A stretch of 64,000 bases of DNA from Dehalococcoidia bacterium (GTDB lineage Bacteria > Chloroflexota > Dehalococcoidia > Lucifugimonadales > Lucifugimonadaceae), in assembly GCA_022824185.1 (NCBI GenBank), contig JAJEAU010000016.1, positions 46,768-110,767 of the forward strand. The letters run 5' to 3'. Position numbers and translations under genes: made by a program. A model generated the notes under the pieces. That model saw only the letters and a program-made list of their open reading frames with translations. It ran no database searches and was not told the origin of the DNA. This document shows positions 55,099-63,925 of this stretch, one piece after another. Numbering within the stretch: the stretch's first letter is position 1; every line of letters begins with the position of its first letter.

Positions 55099-55923
55099 TT
55101 ACGCTATTCGCCGCCGAACCATCGCCACAATCGCAAATATGATGCCGGAGGCCAATGCAATCGACGCGCCCGAAGGTAGGTTCCCGTAGTAAGACACGTA
55201 TAGCCCAGAAACTGACGCGAGCAGCGCGAACGCGATCCCGTATCCGATGACGTGGAAGATCCTGCTTGCAGCCAATGAAGCCGCCGCCGCAGGTGCAATC
55301 AACATCGCCAAAACCAAGATCACGCCGACGGCCTGAATCGTCACCACCACAACCACCGAAATCAGCGCCAGCAAGATGTAGTCGATCCAAGCCACACGGA
55401 TACCGGCAACCTCCGCACCAACCGGATCGAAACTCACGAACATCAACTCCTTGAAGTAGCCAACGAAAACCAACACCGCGAGGACCGCTACCCCAAGTGT
55501 CACTAAGATGTCGTCCGTAGTCACCGCCAGGATCTGACCCAAAAGGATGTCCTCAAGGTTCACATGGACATTCGATCCCCAAATCGAGATCATCATGATG
55601 CCCAAGGCGAAAAGGCTCGCAAACAGAATCCCGATCGCCGCATCAGCCTCTATCCCCGTCTTACGGATCAGAAATCCAATCAGAAACGCGAACACCAGCG
55701 CCGCCGGCAGCATCCCGAACCATGGACTCATGCCTGCGATCAGCGCCAGCGCCATGCCTGGGAATATCGAGTGCGCCATCGCATCGCCCATGAAACCGTA
55801 GCCACGAGTGATCACAAATACTCCGACCAACGGACACGTGATGCTGATGATGATCGCAACGCCCAACGCACGCAACATGAAGCCGTACTCAAACGGTTCA
55901 GTGATGTATGAGATCAGATCCAT
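55099..55923 (-). CDS. Zinc ABC transporter permease, second copy (ZnuB/AztB type)
   Basis: 274 residues from the ATG at 55923 (MDLISYITEPFEYGFMLRAL). It is a metal ABC-3 family permease with about eight to nine helices. Features are VITRGYGFMGDAMAHSIFPG, IRKTGIEADAAIG, VSFDPVGAEVAGIRV and QAVGVILVLAMLIAPAAAAS. It is about three quarters identical by eye to the permease at 56049 and has the same length. The two could form a heterodimer, or one could have a different partner. Last gene of the importer operon. Confidence 0.9.
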   Translation of the reverse strand: MDLISYITEPFEYGFMLRALGVAIIISITCPLVGVFVITRGYGFMGDAMAHSIFPGMALALIAGMSPWFGMLPAALVFAFLIGFLIRKTGIEADAAIGILFASLFALGIMMISIWGSNVHVNLEDILLGQILAVTTDDILVTLGVAVLAVLVFVGYFKELMFVSFDPVGAEVAGIRVAWIDYILLALISVVVVVTIQAVGVILVLAMLIAPAAAASLAASRIFHVIGYGIAFALLASVSGLYVSYYGNLPSGASIALASGIIFAIVAMVRRRIA

Positions 55924-56048
55924 CCAAATGACCACCAAACCACTAGATTAAATCGATTAACGGCGTTCCGATAGAACGGAAGAGGGCAGAGCCTGACGGG
56001 ACCCCTACAGATGTCGAGGACCTCCGTCCCTGACACCGAGGCCTGAAA

Positions 56049-56873
56049 TCAAGATATGCGTCGTCTAACCGTCGCCACGATCGCGAAGATCAAACCTGAA
56101 ACCAGCGCGATCGATGCTCCCGATGGCAAGTTCCAGTAGTACGAGGCGTAGAGACCGACAATCGACGAAATCAGCGCGAACAATACCCCGATGCCGATCA
56201 CGTGCGAAACGCGTCGCACCGCCAGGCTGGCTGCAGCCGCTGGCGCTACCAGCATCGCAAGCACGAGGATCACGCCGACAGCCTGTATCGTCACGACGAT
56301 TACCACCGAAATCATCGCCAGAAGCATGTAATCGATCCGCTCCACGCGGATACCCGCTACCTCCGCCCCAACCGGATCGAAACTCACGAACAGCAGGCCT
56401 TTGTAGTAACCGACAAACATCAACATCGTCAGCGACGCAACACCCAGCGTCACCAGAATGTCACTCTCAGAAACCCCCAAAATCTGCCCCAAGAGGATGT
56501 CCTCGAGGCTCACCACAACCTGCGAGCCCCACAGCGACAACATCAATACGCCGAGGGCGAACAGCATCGCAAACAGGATCGCGATTGCCGCGTCAGCTTC
56601 GATACCAGTCTTGCGGATTAAGAAGCCGACCAAAAACGCGAACACCAACGCTGCCGGCAACATCCCGACCCAAGGGCTGAGACCAGCGATCAGCGCCAAA
56701 GCCATTCCCGGCAATATCGAGTGAGCCATCGCATCGCCCATGAACCCGTAACCGCGGGTAATCACGAACGCGCCGACCAACGGACACGTGATGCTGATAA
56801 TCAACGAAACCGCTAGCGCGCGCAGCATAAATTCGTACTGGAACGGCTCGGTGATGTAAGAGATCACGTCCAT
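56049..56873 (-). CDS. Zinc ABC transporter permease, first copy (ZnuB/AztB type)
   Basis: 274 residues from the ATG at 56873 (GAGG 5 bases upstream; a GTG at 56879 is an alternative). Same ABC-3 fold as the next gene: VITRGYGFMGDAMAHSILPG, IRKTGIEADAAIA, VSFDPVGAEVAGIRV, QAVGVILVLAMLVAPAAAAS. It lies 23 bp after the ATPase and 125 bp before its copy. It moves zinc from the binding protein across the membrane. Confidence 0.92.
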   Translation of the reverse strand: MDVISYITEPFQYEFMLRALAVSLIISITCPLVGAFVITRGYGFMGDAMAHSILPGMALALIAGLSPWVGMLPAALVFAFLVGFLIRKTGIEADAAIAILFAMLFALGVLMLSLWGSQVVVSLEDILLGQILGVSESDILVTLGVASLTMLMFVGYYKGLLFVSFDPVGAEVAGIRVERIDYMLLAMISVVIVVTIQAVGVILVLAMLVAPAAAASLAVRRVSHVIGIGVLFALISSIVGLYASYYWNLPSGASIALVSGLIFAIVATVRRRIS

Positions 56874-56896
56874 CGACACCTCACCATACTGCCCGT

Positions 56897-57685
56897 CTAG
56901 ATGGTGTATCCGCTCTCCGCCGACACGACGTGAGGCCCGTAGAGTTCTTCCAGCACCTCCGGCGTGAAAACCTCATCCGGAGGTCCACAAGCACACAGAT
57001 GGCAGTTGAGGCACAGAATCATGTCCAGCTGTCTTGCCGTATTGGCCAAATCGTGTGTCGTCAACAGGATCGTTTGACCTTCTTCGCACAAACGCCGGAG
57101 CACGGCAATCAACTCAAACTGCGAACCCACGTCCACACCGCTAAACGCCTCATCCAGCAACAAAACTCGAGCGTCTTGGGCCAAGGCACGCGCAACAAAC
57201 ACCCGTTGACGTTGACCGCCCGACAACGAACGGATCATATCGCCCTTCCGGTGGAGCAAGCCCACCCGATGCAGAGCATCCATCACCGCGTGCTTGTCTG
57301 CCGCCGATTCGTACCGGAACGGCCCCAGACTCGGCGTCCTGCCCATCATCACCACATCCCACACCGTCACCGGAAACTGCCAGTTCACATCGTCCGACTG
57401 CGGAACGTAGCCGACCAGCCGCCGGGACCGGGCAGGGTCGATGCCGTAGATGTGCACCGTACCCTCCGTCGGTTCGACGATACCCACCAACGCCTTGAGC
57501 AGTGTCGACTTACCAGCGCCGTTCGGGCCCACAATCCCCACGAACGCTCCCGACGGCACGGAGAAGGTTACGTCCCTAAGGACGGTGTCCTTTCCGTAGG
57601 TGACGCACATGCAATGCGCGTCGACCGCCGGGAGCGGTGCCGTATGCGTTTCAAGCGCCGGATCGTGGATTTGAGTTCGACTCAT
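56897..57685 (-). CDS. Zinc ABC transporter ATP-binding protein (ZnuC/AztA type)
   Basis: 262 residues from the ATG at 57685, 10 bp after the binding-protein stop; longer in-frame starts overlap that gene and are less likely. Walker A VGPNGAGKSTLLKAL, Q-loop VGYVPQSDDVNWQFP, signature LSGGQRQRVFVARAL, Walker B VLLLDEAFSGVD, and switch TTHDLANTARQ are intact. The MGRTPSLGPFR segment is typical of metal-type ATPases. It drives the permeases encoded next. Confidence 0.94.
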   Translation of the reverse strand: MSRTQIHDPALETHTAPLPAVDAHCMCVTYGKDTVLRDVTFSVPSGAFVGIVGPNGAGKSTLLKALVGIVEPTEGTVHIYGIDPARSRRLVGYVPQSDDVNWQFPVTVWDVVMMGRTPSLGPFRYESAADKHAVMDALHRVGLLHRKGDMIRSLSGGQRQRVFVARALAQDARVLLLDEAFSGVDVGSQFELIAVLRRLCEEGQTILLTTHDLANTARQLDMILCLNCHLCACGPPDEVFTPEVLEELYGPHVVSAESGYTI

Positions 57686-57695
57686 CGAGCATGGA

Positions 57696-60161
57696 CTACT
57701 CTGACAATGCTCCGACGATGATACCAACATTGGTCCGCATGAAGTCCAGGTAGTTGTCGGCGCCGCTGCCAGGAGCACCGAGGGTACCTGCATGCAAGCC
57801 ACCGACTAGCTTGATCCCAGCCTCTTGCGCCAAAGTGCGCGCCAGGCGATCACTAATCTGGATCTCCGAGAAGACGACGGTTGCACCCGACTCCTCGACC
57901 TCGTGGACGAGCTCGGCCAACTCCTGAGGTGAAGGCTCCAGCTCGGTGCCTCCGCCGGGGATGATCACTCCAGCGACCGTGAAGCCGAACCGGTGCGCAA
58001 AGTAACCGAACGCATCGTGCGTCGTCACCATGATCCGGTCATGGTCGTCGATAACTGAGACGCTGTCCTCGATCCAGTGATCCAGTTCCTCGAGCTTTGC
58101 GATGTAGGCGTCACGGTTCGCGTTGTAGTAGTCAGCAGAGTCTGGGTCGAGTTCCCTCAACTCCTTCGCGATCTGCCGTACTGCGATGATCACGCGCTCA
58201 GGGTCGAACCAGAAGTGCGGATCCAAGGCGCCGTGGTCGTGCCCATCGTGTTCGTGGTGATGCTCGACTTCATCTTCGTCGTGATGCTCGTCTTCTTCCT
58301 CGTGATGCTCACCTTCTTCCTCGTCGGCATCTTCGTCTCCGTGCTCACCCTCTTCCTCGTCGTGGTCGTGACCCTCTTCAGGGTGGTCCTCCGAAGACAC
58401 GATGCCCACAAACGCGAGCGAAGACGGCGTTCCGTCGACTTCCCACTCTTCGGCAACTTCCATGTGATCCAGATCGAACGCTATGATGTGTTGCGTGGCA
58501 CGATCCGACAGGAACAACGTCTCACCTACGATGATGAAACTCGGCCTTGCCTCGGGGTCGATTGGATCTGTCAAATGCGCTTCGCCGATCAAGTCCCCAT
58601 CTGCAGCGTCGATCACGTTGAGCATGCCGTCGTACGTAAGGACATACAACGCACTGCCATCGTGACTAAATGCAGATGTCACACTGTTTTTGGTTTCCGA
58701 CGGCGCGAGCGCCAGGGACATCTCATCACCTTCCGGATCGATCATCCAGATGCCAAGATCTTCGAATCCGCCCTCGTAACGCGCTGTGGCTTTGCCGAAG
58801 AAGTGCGGAGAATCTTCATGACCCCAAACTGTCCCGATGCGCGCGCCTTCAGGGAGGCTAGCGTCGTTTTCGATCTTCCAATGACTGAACTCGTCATCAT
58901 GCTGCTCGATGAATAGCACCCAGCCGACGCAACCGTAAGCGGAACCGTCGTGGTTATGCGCTTCGCCGTGCATACCTGGACAGTCTTCACGAGCCTCGTC
59001 CCAAACGATCTCGTCGTCAAGATTTCTGATCTCGACACCGATAGGAAGGCTGCTGGGATTCTTGTCCGGATAGTCCGGATTCTTAACAGTCACCGCAAAG
59101 AGATCGTTCTCGATCGGAACCGCAGCGCCGTGTTGCGGCCCGGCCTCGAGATAGGGGACCTCGTACGCGTGACCCTCCTCCTCGATCTCGTGCTCATTCA
59201 ACAACGCCACACGGCCCGAGCCGTCGTGGAAGATCGCAGACCATTCCCCGCCGTTCGTGAAGTGAATCGGGCGATCGTCGTTGACCGTCAAACCGACCTC
59301 GCTGACAGGCACCACGACCAAATCTTCGTGATCCCCGTGCGGCACGAGAAATACTCCGCCGTCAATCACGTGAATCGCATGATCGCCTTCATCGCCACGG
59401 TATATCGCATACCCGTATCGATGATTCGGACTCGCGTAAAGCGCCGAGACCGGGCCGGGAAGGTGTAGATCAAGCTCAGAAATCTCTTCCGTCATCAGAT
59501 CGACGACAAACACATGGGCAGAATCGGCATCACCGACCAAAAGCCGACCCGTCAAGCTCGCCTCAGCCTCTTCGCCATGCTCCATGGCTTCCATGGCCTC
59601 GCCCTCTTCATCATGATGATCTTCAGCTTCAAAGCTAAATTCGATCGGGTCGATACGCTGCCCCAGTTCAATGATCGCCTCGTGATCTGCCGCCGCATTT
59701 TCGATCAATTCCTCCAACCACAGACCCTCGAGCTGCAAACCAACTGCAAACACGAGATTAGAATCGGCCACACGAGCTATGTCGCGCGCCCCAGGCTGAT
59801 ATGCGTGCGGGTCTGCGCCACGAGGCACAAGATCGAGTACATCGACCCGATCGCCACCAACAATCGAAACCCACTCGCCAACGATGTTGCTGGTAGCTAC
59901 GATGTTCAACGGCTCGGCATCAACCGCTTCTACTACCGGTTCAGGGGTAGCCGTGGGCGGAACCGCGGTTGCCGTAGGTTGATCAGGCGCCGTAGTTGCT
60001 GCAGGGGCAGTAGTTGCTGTAGGCTCAGGTTGCGGGGTAGACGTCGGATCTGGGTCTTCACTGCAAGCGATAGCCGATGCCAAGATCGCTGCAGAAACGA
60101 CCGCCAAAAGCCCTAACCGCATGGCTAAACCGAAACGCATCCTTTGACCGATGTTTTTCAT
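57696..60161 (-). CDS. Fused zinc-binding lipoprotein and AztD-like metallochaperone (AztC-AztD type)
   Basis: 821 residues. A signal peptide with lipid Cys at about 33 (ASAIAC) is followed by a Pro/Thr linker to about 80. Residues 84-175 are the N-lobe of a cluster A-I binding protein (NIVATSNIVGEWVSIVGG; RGADPHAYQP, His119 zinc ligand). Residues about 203-585 form a beta-propeller like the AztD zinc chaperone (VPHGDHEDLVVV, RPIHFTNGG, PQHGAAVP, CPGMHGEAHNHDGSAYGC). Residues about 590-645 are His/Glu/Asp-rich. The C-lobe (646-821) has ALDPHFWFDP (His649), TTHDAFGYFA (His715) and VVFSEIQIS. Normal binding proteins have about 300 residues. First gene of the importer operon. Confidence 0.88.
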   Translation of the reverse strand: MKNIGQRMRFGLAMRLGLLAVVSAAILASAIACSEDPDPTSTPQPEPTATTAPAATTAPDQPTATAVPPTATPEPVVEAVDAEPLNIVATSNIVGEWVSIVGGDRVDVLDLVPRGADPHAYQPGARDIARVADSNLVFAVGLQLEGLWLEELIENAAADHEAIIELGQRIDPIEFSFEAEDHHDEEGEAMEAMEHGEEAEASLTGRLLVGDADSAHVFVVDLMTEEISELDLHLPGPVSALYASPNHRYGYAIYRGDEGDHAIHVIDGGVFLVPHGDHEDLVVVPVSEVGLTVNDDRPIHFTNGGEWSAIFHDGSGRVALLNEHEIEEEGHAYEVPYLEAGPQHGAAVPIENDLFAVTVKNPDYPDKNPSSLPIGVEIRNLDDEIVWDEAREDCPGMHGEAHNHDGSAYGCVGWVLFIEQHDDEFSHWKIENDASLPEGARIGTVWGHEDSPHFFGKATARYEGGFEDLGIWMIDPEGDEMSLALAPSETKNSVTSAFSHDGSALYVLTYDGMLNVIDAADGDLIGEAHLTDPIDPEARPSFIIVGETLFLSDRATQHIIAFDLDHMEVAEEWEVDGTPSSLAFVGIVSSEDHPEEGHDHDEEEGEHGDEDADEEEGEHHEEEDEHHDEDEVEHHHEHDGHDHGALDPHFWFDPERVIIAVRQIAKELRELDPDSADYYNANRDAYIAKLEELDHWIEDSVSVIDDHDRIMVTTHDAFGYFAHRFGFTVAGVIIPGGGTELEPSPQELAELVHEVEESGATVVFSEIQISDRLARTLAQEAGIKLVGGLHAGTLGAPGSGADNYLDFMRTNVGIIVGALSE

Positions 60162-60295
60162 TGCTCAATTCTCCAGCGCACACCAGTAATCAGTGTGCGT
60201 GATGACTAGTATCCAGCAGACTATGATACCACGTACACCACCCTTAATGAGACTTGCTATCAAAACCTCGAATCAACGAAATATGACACCTCATA

Positions 60296-61126
60296 ATGAC
60301 TAAAAAGCAACAGACAAGACGCCCCGCCGAACGCTTCGATCTCCAGTCCATCCGCCGCGAATGGGACATCGCGTCAGAAGCATACGCCGACGCCCAAGAT
60401 CGCGGCGCCGACTACTACCGATTCAACTACTTCGGACCCGCAATGGCAGAAGCTTGCGGCGATGTAAACGGCCTAAAAGTCCTCGACATCGGCTGCGGAA
60501 CCGGCTACTTCTCCCGTCTAATGGCCAAAAACGGCGCTTCGGCCGTCACAGGAGTCGACCTATCGCCCAACCAACTCACCCACGCACGCGAATACGAAGT
60601 CAAAGAAAGATTAGGTATCAACTACATCGAAGGCGATGCCGCGTCAGTCACCGAAAACCTCCCCGAAGCATCATTCGACCTCGTCACCGCCTGCGTCTCC
60701 CTCGTCGACATGCCCGACCCCGCACGCGTAATCCGAGCCGCCCACCGCGTCCTCAAACACGGCGGACGCCTAGTCTTCACAAACACCCATCCCGTCACAG
60801 ACACCGTCTCGCGAGAATGGATCCACGACGCCGACGGCAACCGACTGGGACTCTGGATCAGCGACTACTTCGACGAATCCCCATTCAACCTAAACTGGAT
60901 GAGCGACCGCTACAAATACCCCTTCCAAACCACCGGCAACAGCTACACCCTCCAAACCTGGATGCGCTGGTTAATCAACGCCGGCTTCATCCTCCAAGAC
61001 TTCGTAGAGCCAGTAGCCACCGACCAAGCCATAGCCCAACACCCAGGCCTCCAAGACACCCGCCTAGTCCCCCTATTCCTAATCATCGTCGCAAGAAAAG
61101 ACGAGCGACTAATACCCCCGCCTTAA
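60296..61126 (+). CDS. Class I SAM-dependent methyltransferase (UbiE-like)
   Basis: 276 residues. Motif I is LKVLDIGCGTGYFSRLMA, with VTGVDLSPNQL (acidic end of strand 2), YIEGDAASVTENLPEASFDL and LVTACVSLVDM (motif IV region). The C-terminal half (YPFQTTGNSYTLQTWMRWL, FVEPVATDQAI) is like the 'DUF4942/ubiquinone-type' small-molecule methyltransferases. The substrate is unknown. It is divergent from the zinc importer, with 134 bp between starts. Its codons are strongly C-ending. Confidence 0.88.
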   Translation: MTKKQQTRRPAERFDLQSIRREWDIASEAYADAQDRGADYYRFNYFGPAMAEACGDVNGLKVLDIGCGTGYFSRLMAKNGASAVTGVDLSPNQLTHAREYEVKERLGINYIEGDAASVTENLPEASFDLVTACVSLVDMPDPARVIRAAHRVLKHGGRLVFTNTHPVTDTVSREWIHDADGNRLGLWISDYFDESPFNLNWMSDRYKYPFQTTGNSYTLQTWMRWLINAGFILQDFVEPVATDQAIAQHPGLQDTRLVPLFLIIVARKDERLIPPP

Positions 61127-61186
61127 GGAGGGGGCAGGGGGAGTCCTGCCTAAGAGCGGCAACCGCCACACCCGATCCGCATCCCC

Positions 61187-61915
61187 CTAAGGCACCAGAT
61201 CCCCCGCCTCCCTCATAACAATCCGATTCACATAAACCCCCGGCGTCCCAACCCTCTCCGGATCGATCCCTCCCGGCTCCACAATCTCATCCACCTCCGC
61301 AATCGTCACATCCGCCGCCGGTGCCATCACCGGATTGAACGCCCGCGACGTCCCGACATACTCCAGATTCCCATACGTATCCGCCCGTTTCGCCCGTATC
61401 AAAGCAAAATCACCCCTCAGCGCATATTCCAAAAGATGCTCCCGACCATCAAACTCCCGCACCTCCTTGCCCTCCGCAACCGGAGTTCCCACACCCGTCG
61501 GCGTATAGAAAGCCGGTATCCCCGCACCACCTGCACGTATCCGCTCCGCCAGCGTCCCCTGAGGGATCACAATCACCTCCGCACGTCCATCACGAAACGC
61601 CTTCTCGATCTCGGATAGCGGCTGCGTCTGACCCGGTATCGGAAACGAGCAGATGATCCGATCTGCCAGCCCTAGCTCGAAGAAGATACCCTGATCGACC
61701 GGCTCAAGCCCCGGCGGCCATCCATACCCCGTCGTCTTCGATATCCCTGCCACATTACCGATAATCGTCAGCTTTCTCGGACCATGATCAGCCAAAGCCA
61801 GCATCAACCGCGTCGGCTGACCTCCCGCACCGCCAAAACCGCCGATCATCACCCTCGCGCCGTCAGGCACATCGGCAACCGCCTCGGCGAAACTGTCGAC
61901 CACTACCGGCAGCAT
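61187..61915 (-). CDS. CoA-transferase subunit A, apparently without subunit B
   Basis: 242 residues. The glycine motif is MIGGFGGAGGQPTRLMLAL, with LTIIGNVAGI and GFYTPTGVGT-like PAFYTPTGVGTPVAEGKEV. The last part reads RAFNPVMAPAADVTIAEVDE, also typical. In 3-oxoacid and glutaconate CoA-transferases subunit B (with the catalytic Glu) is needed, and it is usually the next gene. Here the next gene downstream is an unrelated rightward methyltransferase. Subunit B may be elsewhere, or the pair may be unusual. It lies 3 bp after the aldolase gene. Confidence 0.9.
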   Translation of the reverse strand: MLPVVVDSFAEAVADVPDGARVMIGGFGGAGGQPTRLMLALADHGPRKLTIIGNVAGISKTTGYGWPPGLEPVDQGIFFELGLADRIICSFPIPGQTQPLSEIEKAFRDGRAEVIVIPQGTLAERIRAGGAGIPAFYTPTGVGTPVAEGKEVREFDGREHLLEYALRGDFALIRAKRADTYGNLEYVGTSRAFNPVMAPAADVTIAEVDEIVEPGGIDPERVGTPGVYVNRIVMREAGDLVP

Positions 61916-61918
61916 CGC

Positions 61919-62809
61919 CTACACAGCCATCGTGCGACCGGTGTGCGCCCGACCTATCGCAGCGATCTCCGGATTCGAACCCGAAACAACCCTGATACCA
62001 GCATCCAACCGATCAGCGATCGTCTCCGCAGTCCCACCACCCAGAAACGCCACGCCATTCTCCTCGCACGCCTTCTGTACTCGCTCGCTAGCCTCTTGAA
62101 CCCTAGGATCAAACGGCACATTCGGACCGCCACGATCAACGCCATACGACATATGCAGATCCCCAGGCCCGCACTCCGCAAACGTCAATCCGGGCACCGC
62201 GAGCATCGTCTCGATATTCGAGACACCACGCACCGACTCCACCTTGATACCAAGCATCAACTCGCCGTCGGGGTTCAGCGGATACGGGTCAGCCTTGGCG
62301 ATGTACTCAGGATTAGTGAGACCCCATACCGTCGCCGCTTCCGGCTCCGACCCAACCCCGCGCGTCCCACGCTGCAGGCCATACCCGACCCCATTCGCCG
62401 CCCTAGGATACCGACAACACTCCACGAACGCACGAACCGCATCCGCGGTCTCCGCCTGACACAGCAAGATCCCATGCACGCCACGTGCCAAAATCTGACG
62501 GAACTGCCAAGCGTTGTACCGGATCGTCTCCTCCGTAGAACCATCCACCGGCGCCTCCACGATCACCGTCGGCGTCCGATGCCCGCTATTCGTCGGCCCG
62601 CCATCCACCAAACCTGACATATAGTCTCGAAGCCCATTCATGTCGAACGGACCGTGCTCCATCCCCACGTTGATGTAGTCCGCCCACGTCTTCGCATCCT
62701 TCACCCCCTGCTCATGCGTCAAAATCGCCCCCGTGTGACCGCCCGTGTAATACACCGGCTGATCCTGCGACAACAACTCAACGGCCCGATTGATCCGATT
62801 GGCGGTCAT
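61919..62809 (-). CDS. HpcH/HpaI family aldolase
   Basis: 296 residues. Signatures are INVGMEHGPFDMNGL (usual W.D.EH at the first site), TVIVEAPVD, IRYNAWQFRQILARGVHGIL, LMLGIKVESVRGVSNIE (metal-binding Glu), and GPGDLHMSYGV (metal-binding Asp). Class II pyruvate aldolases of this family split 4-hydroxy-2-oxoacids. It forms a two-gene leftward unit with the CoA-transferase A subunit, which points to catabolism of a hydroxy- or oxo-acid. Confidence 0.88.
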   Translation of the reverse strand: MTANRINRAVELLSQDQPVYYTGGHTGAILTHEQGVKDAKTWADYINVGMEHGPFDMNGLRDYMSGLVDGGPTNSGHRTPTVIVEAPVDGSTEETIRYNAWQFRQILARGVHGILLCQAETADAVRAFVECCRYPRAANGVGYGLQRGTRGVGSEPEAATVWGLTNPEYIAKADPYPLNPDGELMLGIKVESVRGVSNIETMLAVPGLTFAECGPGDLHMSYGVDRGGPNVPFDPRVQEASERVQKACEENGVAFLGGGTAETIADRLDAGIRVVSGSNPEIAAIGRAHTGRTMAV

Positions 62810-62884
62810 ATATCTCCAACTCCTAGGTTCCGGGCGGGTTCAATGCCCTCCCAAGCTTGCATGAGATGAGTTTACACTTTGCTC

Positions 62885-63439
62885 ATGTCAAATCACCCCA
62901 CTCTGGAAGAGTTGCAAACCGCAATCCCCGACATCTCAGCCTCGCCCAGCGATCACGCCACCGTCGACATGATCACCCGACGTCCCGAAACCGGCGAACG
63001 CGAAATCTTGGAGACGTGCGAGCTAGACGAAACCCACGGACTAGTGGGCGACAACTGGCAACAGCGAGGCAGTTCAGCCACACCCGACGGCTCTGCCAAC
63101 CCCGACGCACAAATAACCATCATCAACACCCGCATCATCGACGCAATCGCCGGATCAAAATCCCGCTGGCACCTAGCCGGCGACCAACTAGTCATCGACA
63201 TCAACCTAAGCCACGACAACCTCCCACCAGGCGCCCGCCTCTCCATCGGCACCGCCATCATCGAACTAACCGCCGAACCACACACCGGCTGCGCCAAGTT
63301 CATGTCCCGCTTCGGCAAAGACGCCCTCCGATTCGTAAGCGGCCCCCAAGCAATGCAACAACGCCGCCGAGGAGCCAACGCCAAAATAATCAAACCCGGG
63401 ACCATCCAAATCGGCGACAAAGCCACCAAACTCACCTAA
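62885..63439 (+). CDS. MOSC domain protein, short
   Basis: 184 residues from the ATG at 62885. The conserved Cys is in AEPHTGCAKFMSRFG, followed by VSGPQAMQQRRRGANAKII and the terminal GTIQIGDKATKL. The DETHGLVGDNW segment is the usual first motif (G..GD.W). It has only the MOSC domain, without the N-terminal barrel of the protein at 1964-2755, and so is more like the YiiM group. Reaction is unknown. Confidence 0.88.
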   Translation: MSNHPTLEELQTAIPDISASPSDHATVDMITRRPETGEREILETCELDETHGLVGDNWQQRGSSATPDGSANPDAQITIINTRIIDAIAGSKSRWHLAGDQLVIDINLSHDNLPPGARLSIGTAIIELTAEPHTGCAKFMSRFGKDALRFVSGPQAMQQRRRGANAKIIKPGTIQIGDKATKLT

Positions 63440-63473
63440 CGAGCAAATAGGGCGGTAAAGCCAACGAAACAGC

Positions 63474-63545
63474 CCCTTTCGCAGAGCGAAAGGGGCGCGG
63501 GAGCGAAGCGACAGCGGGGTATGCCCGCCGAGGCGGGAAACCGCA
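63474..63545. repeat. Dispersed palindromic repeat after the MOSC gene
   Basis: CCCCTTTCGC-aga-GCGAAAGGGG is followed by GCGGGAGCGAAGCGACAGCG and CCCGCC-ga-GGCGGG. The same blocks occur in reverse orientation at 10801-10881, and a GGTTGTTTGCGG-type piece also near 8230. The rest of 63440-63925 holds more short repeats and no gene. Confidence 0.7.
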
Positions 63546-63790
63546 AACAACCACCAACCCAAAAACGAAAACCACCACGCCCCCACAGACAGCAAACAGA
63601 GCCAGCAACGCGACGACGCTCCACCCCCCTTCGCCTCCGGCGCAAGGGGGCGCGCAGACGGCGCCTTAAGCGCCGTCAAACGGGGGATGCCGGGGAGGTG
63701 CGGGGCCAGCAGGACTCCCCCAGCTCACTCCAAACTACATAAACACCCCCATCATTCCAATCATCATTCTTACAAAATTCCAAAAACAAC

Positions 63791-63818
63791 TTGACTCAGA
63801 CGCATCCCCAGATATACA
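63791..63818 (+). promoter_or_regulatory. Candidate sigma-70 promoter near the right edge
   Basis: TTGACT (63791-63796), a 16-bp spacer and TATACA (63813-63818) form a good -35/-10 pair in otherwise gene-free DNA. A short leader with a hairpin (CTGCGGG-cccaaca-ACCCGCA region, about 63838-63860) follows. Confidence 0.5.
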
Positions 63819-63925
63819 AACAACAAACGAACCAGTTCTGCGGGCCCAACAACCCGCACCACAGTGCTGCGCAGACGTGTGCAGACCCCCCGACCCAAAC
63901 GGTCACAGGGAGAAAGCGTGAGGAA

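Noticed and set aside
61784..62617. 277-codon rightward His/Arg-rich frame
   Set aside because: Antisense shadow of the aldolase and CoA-transferase genes.
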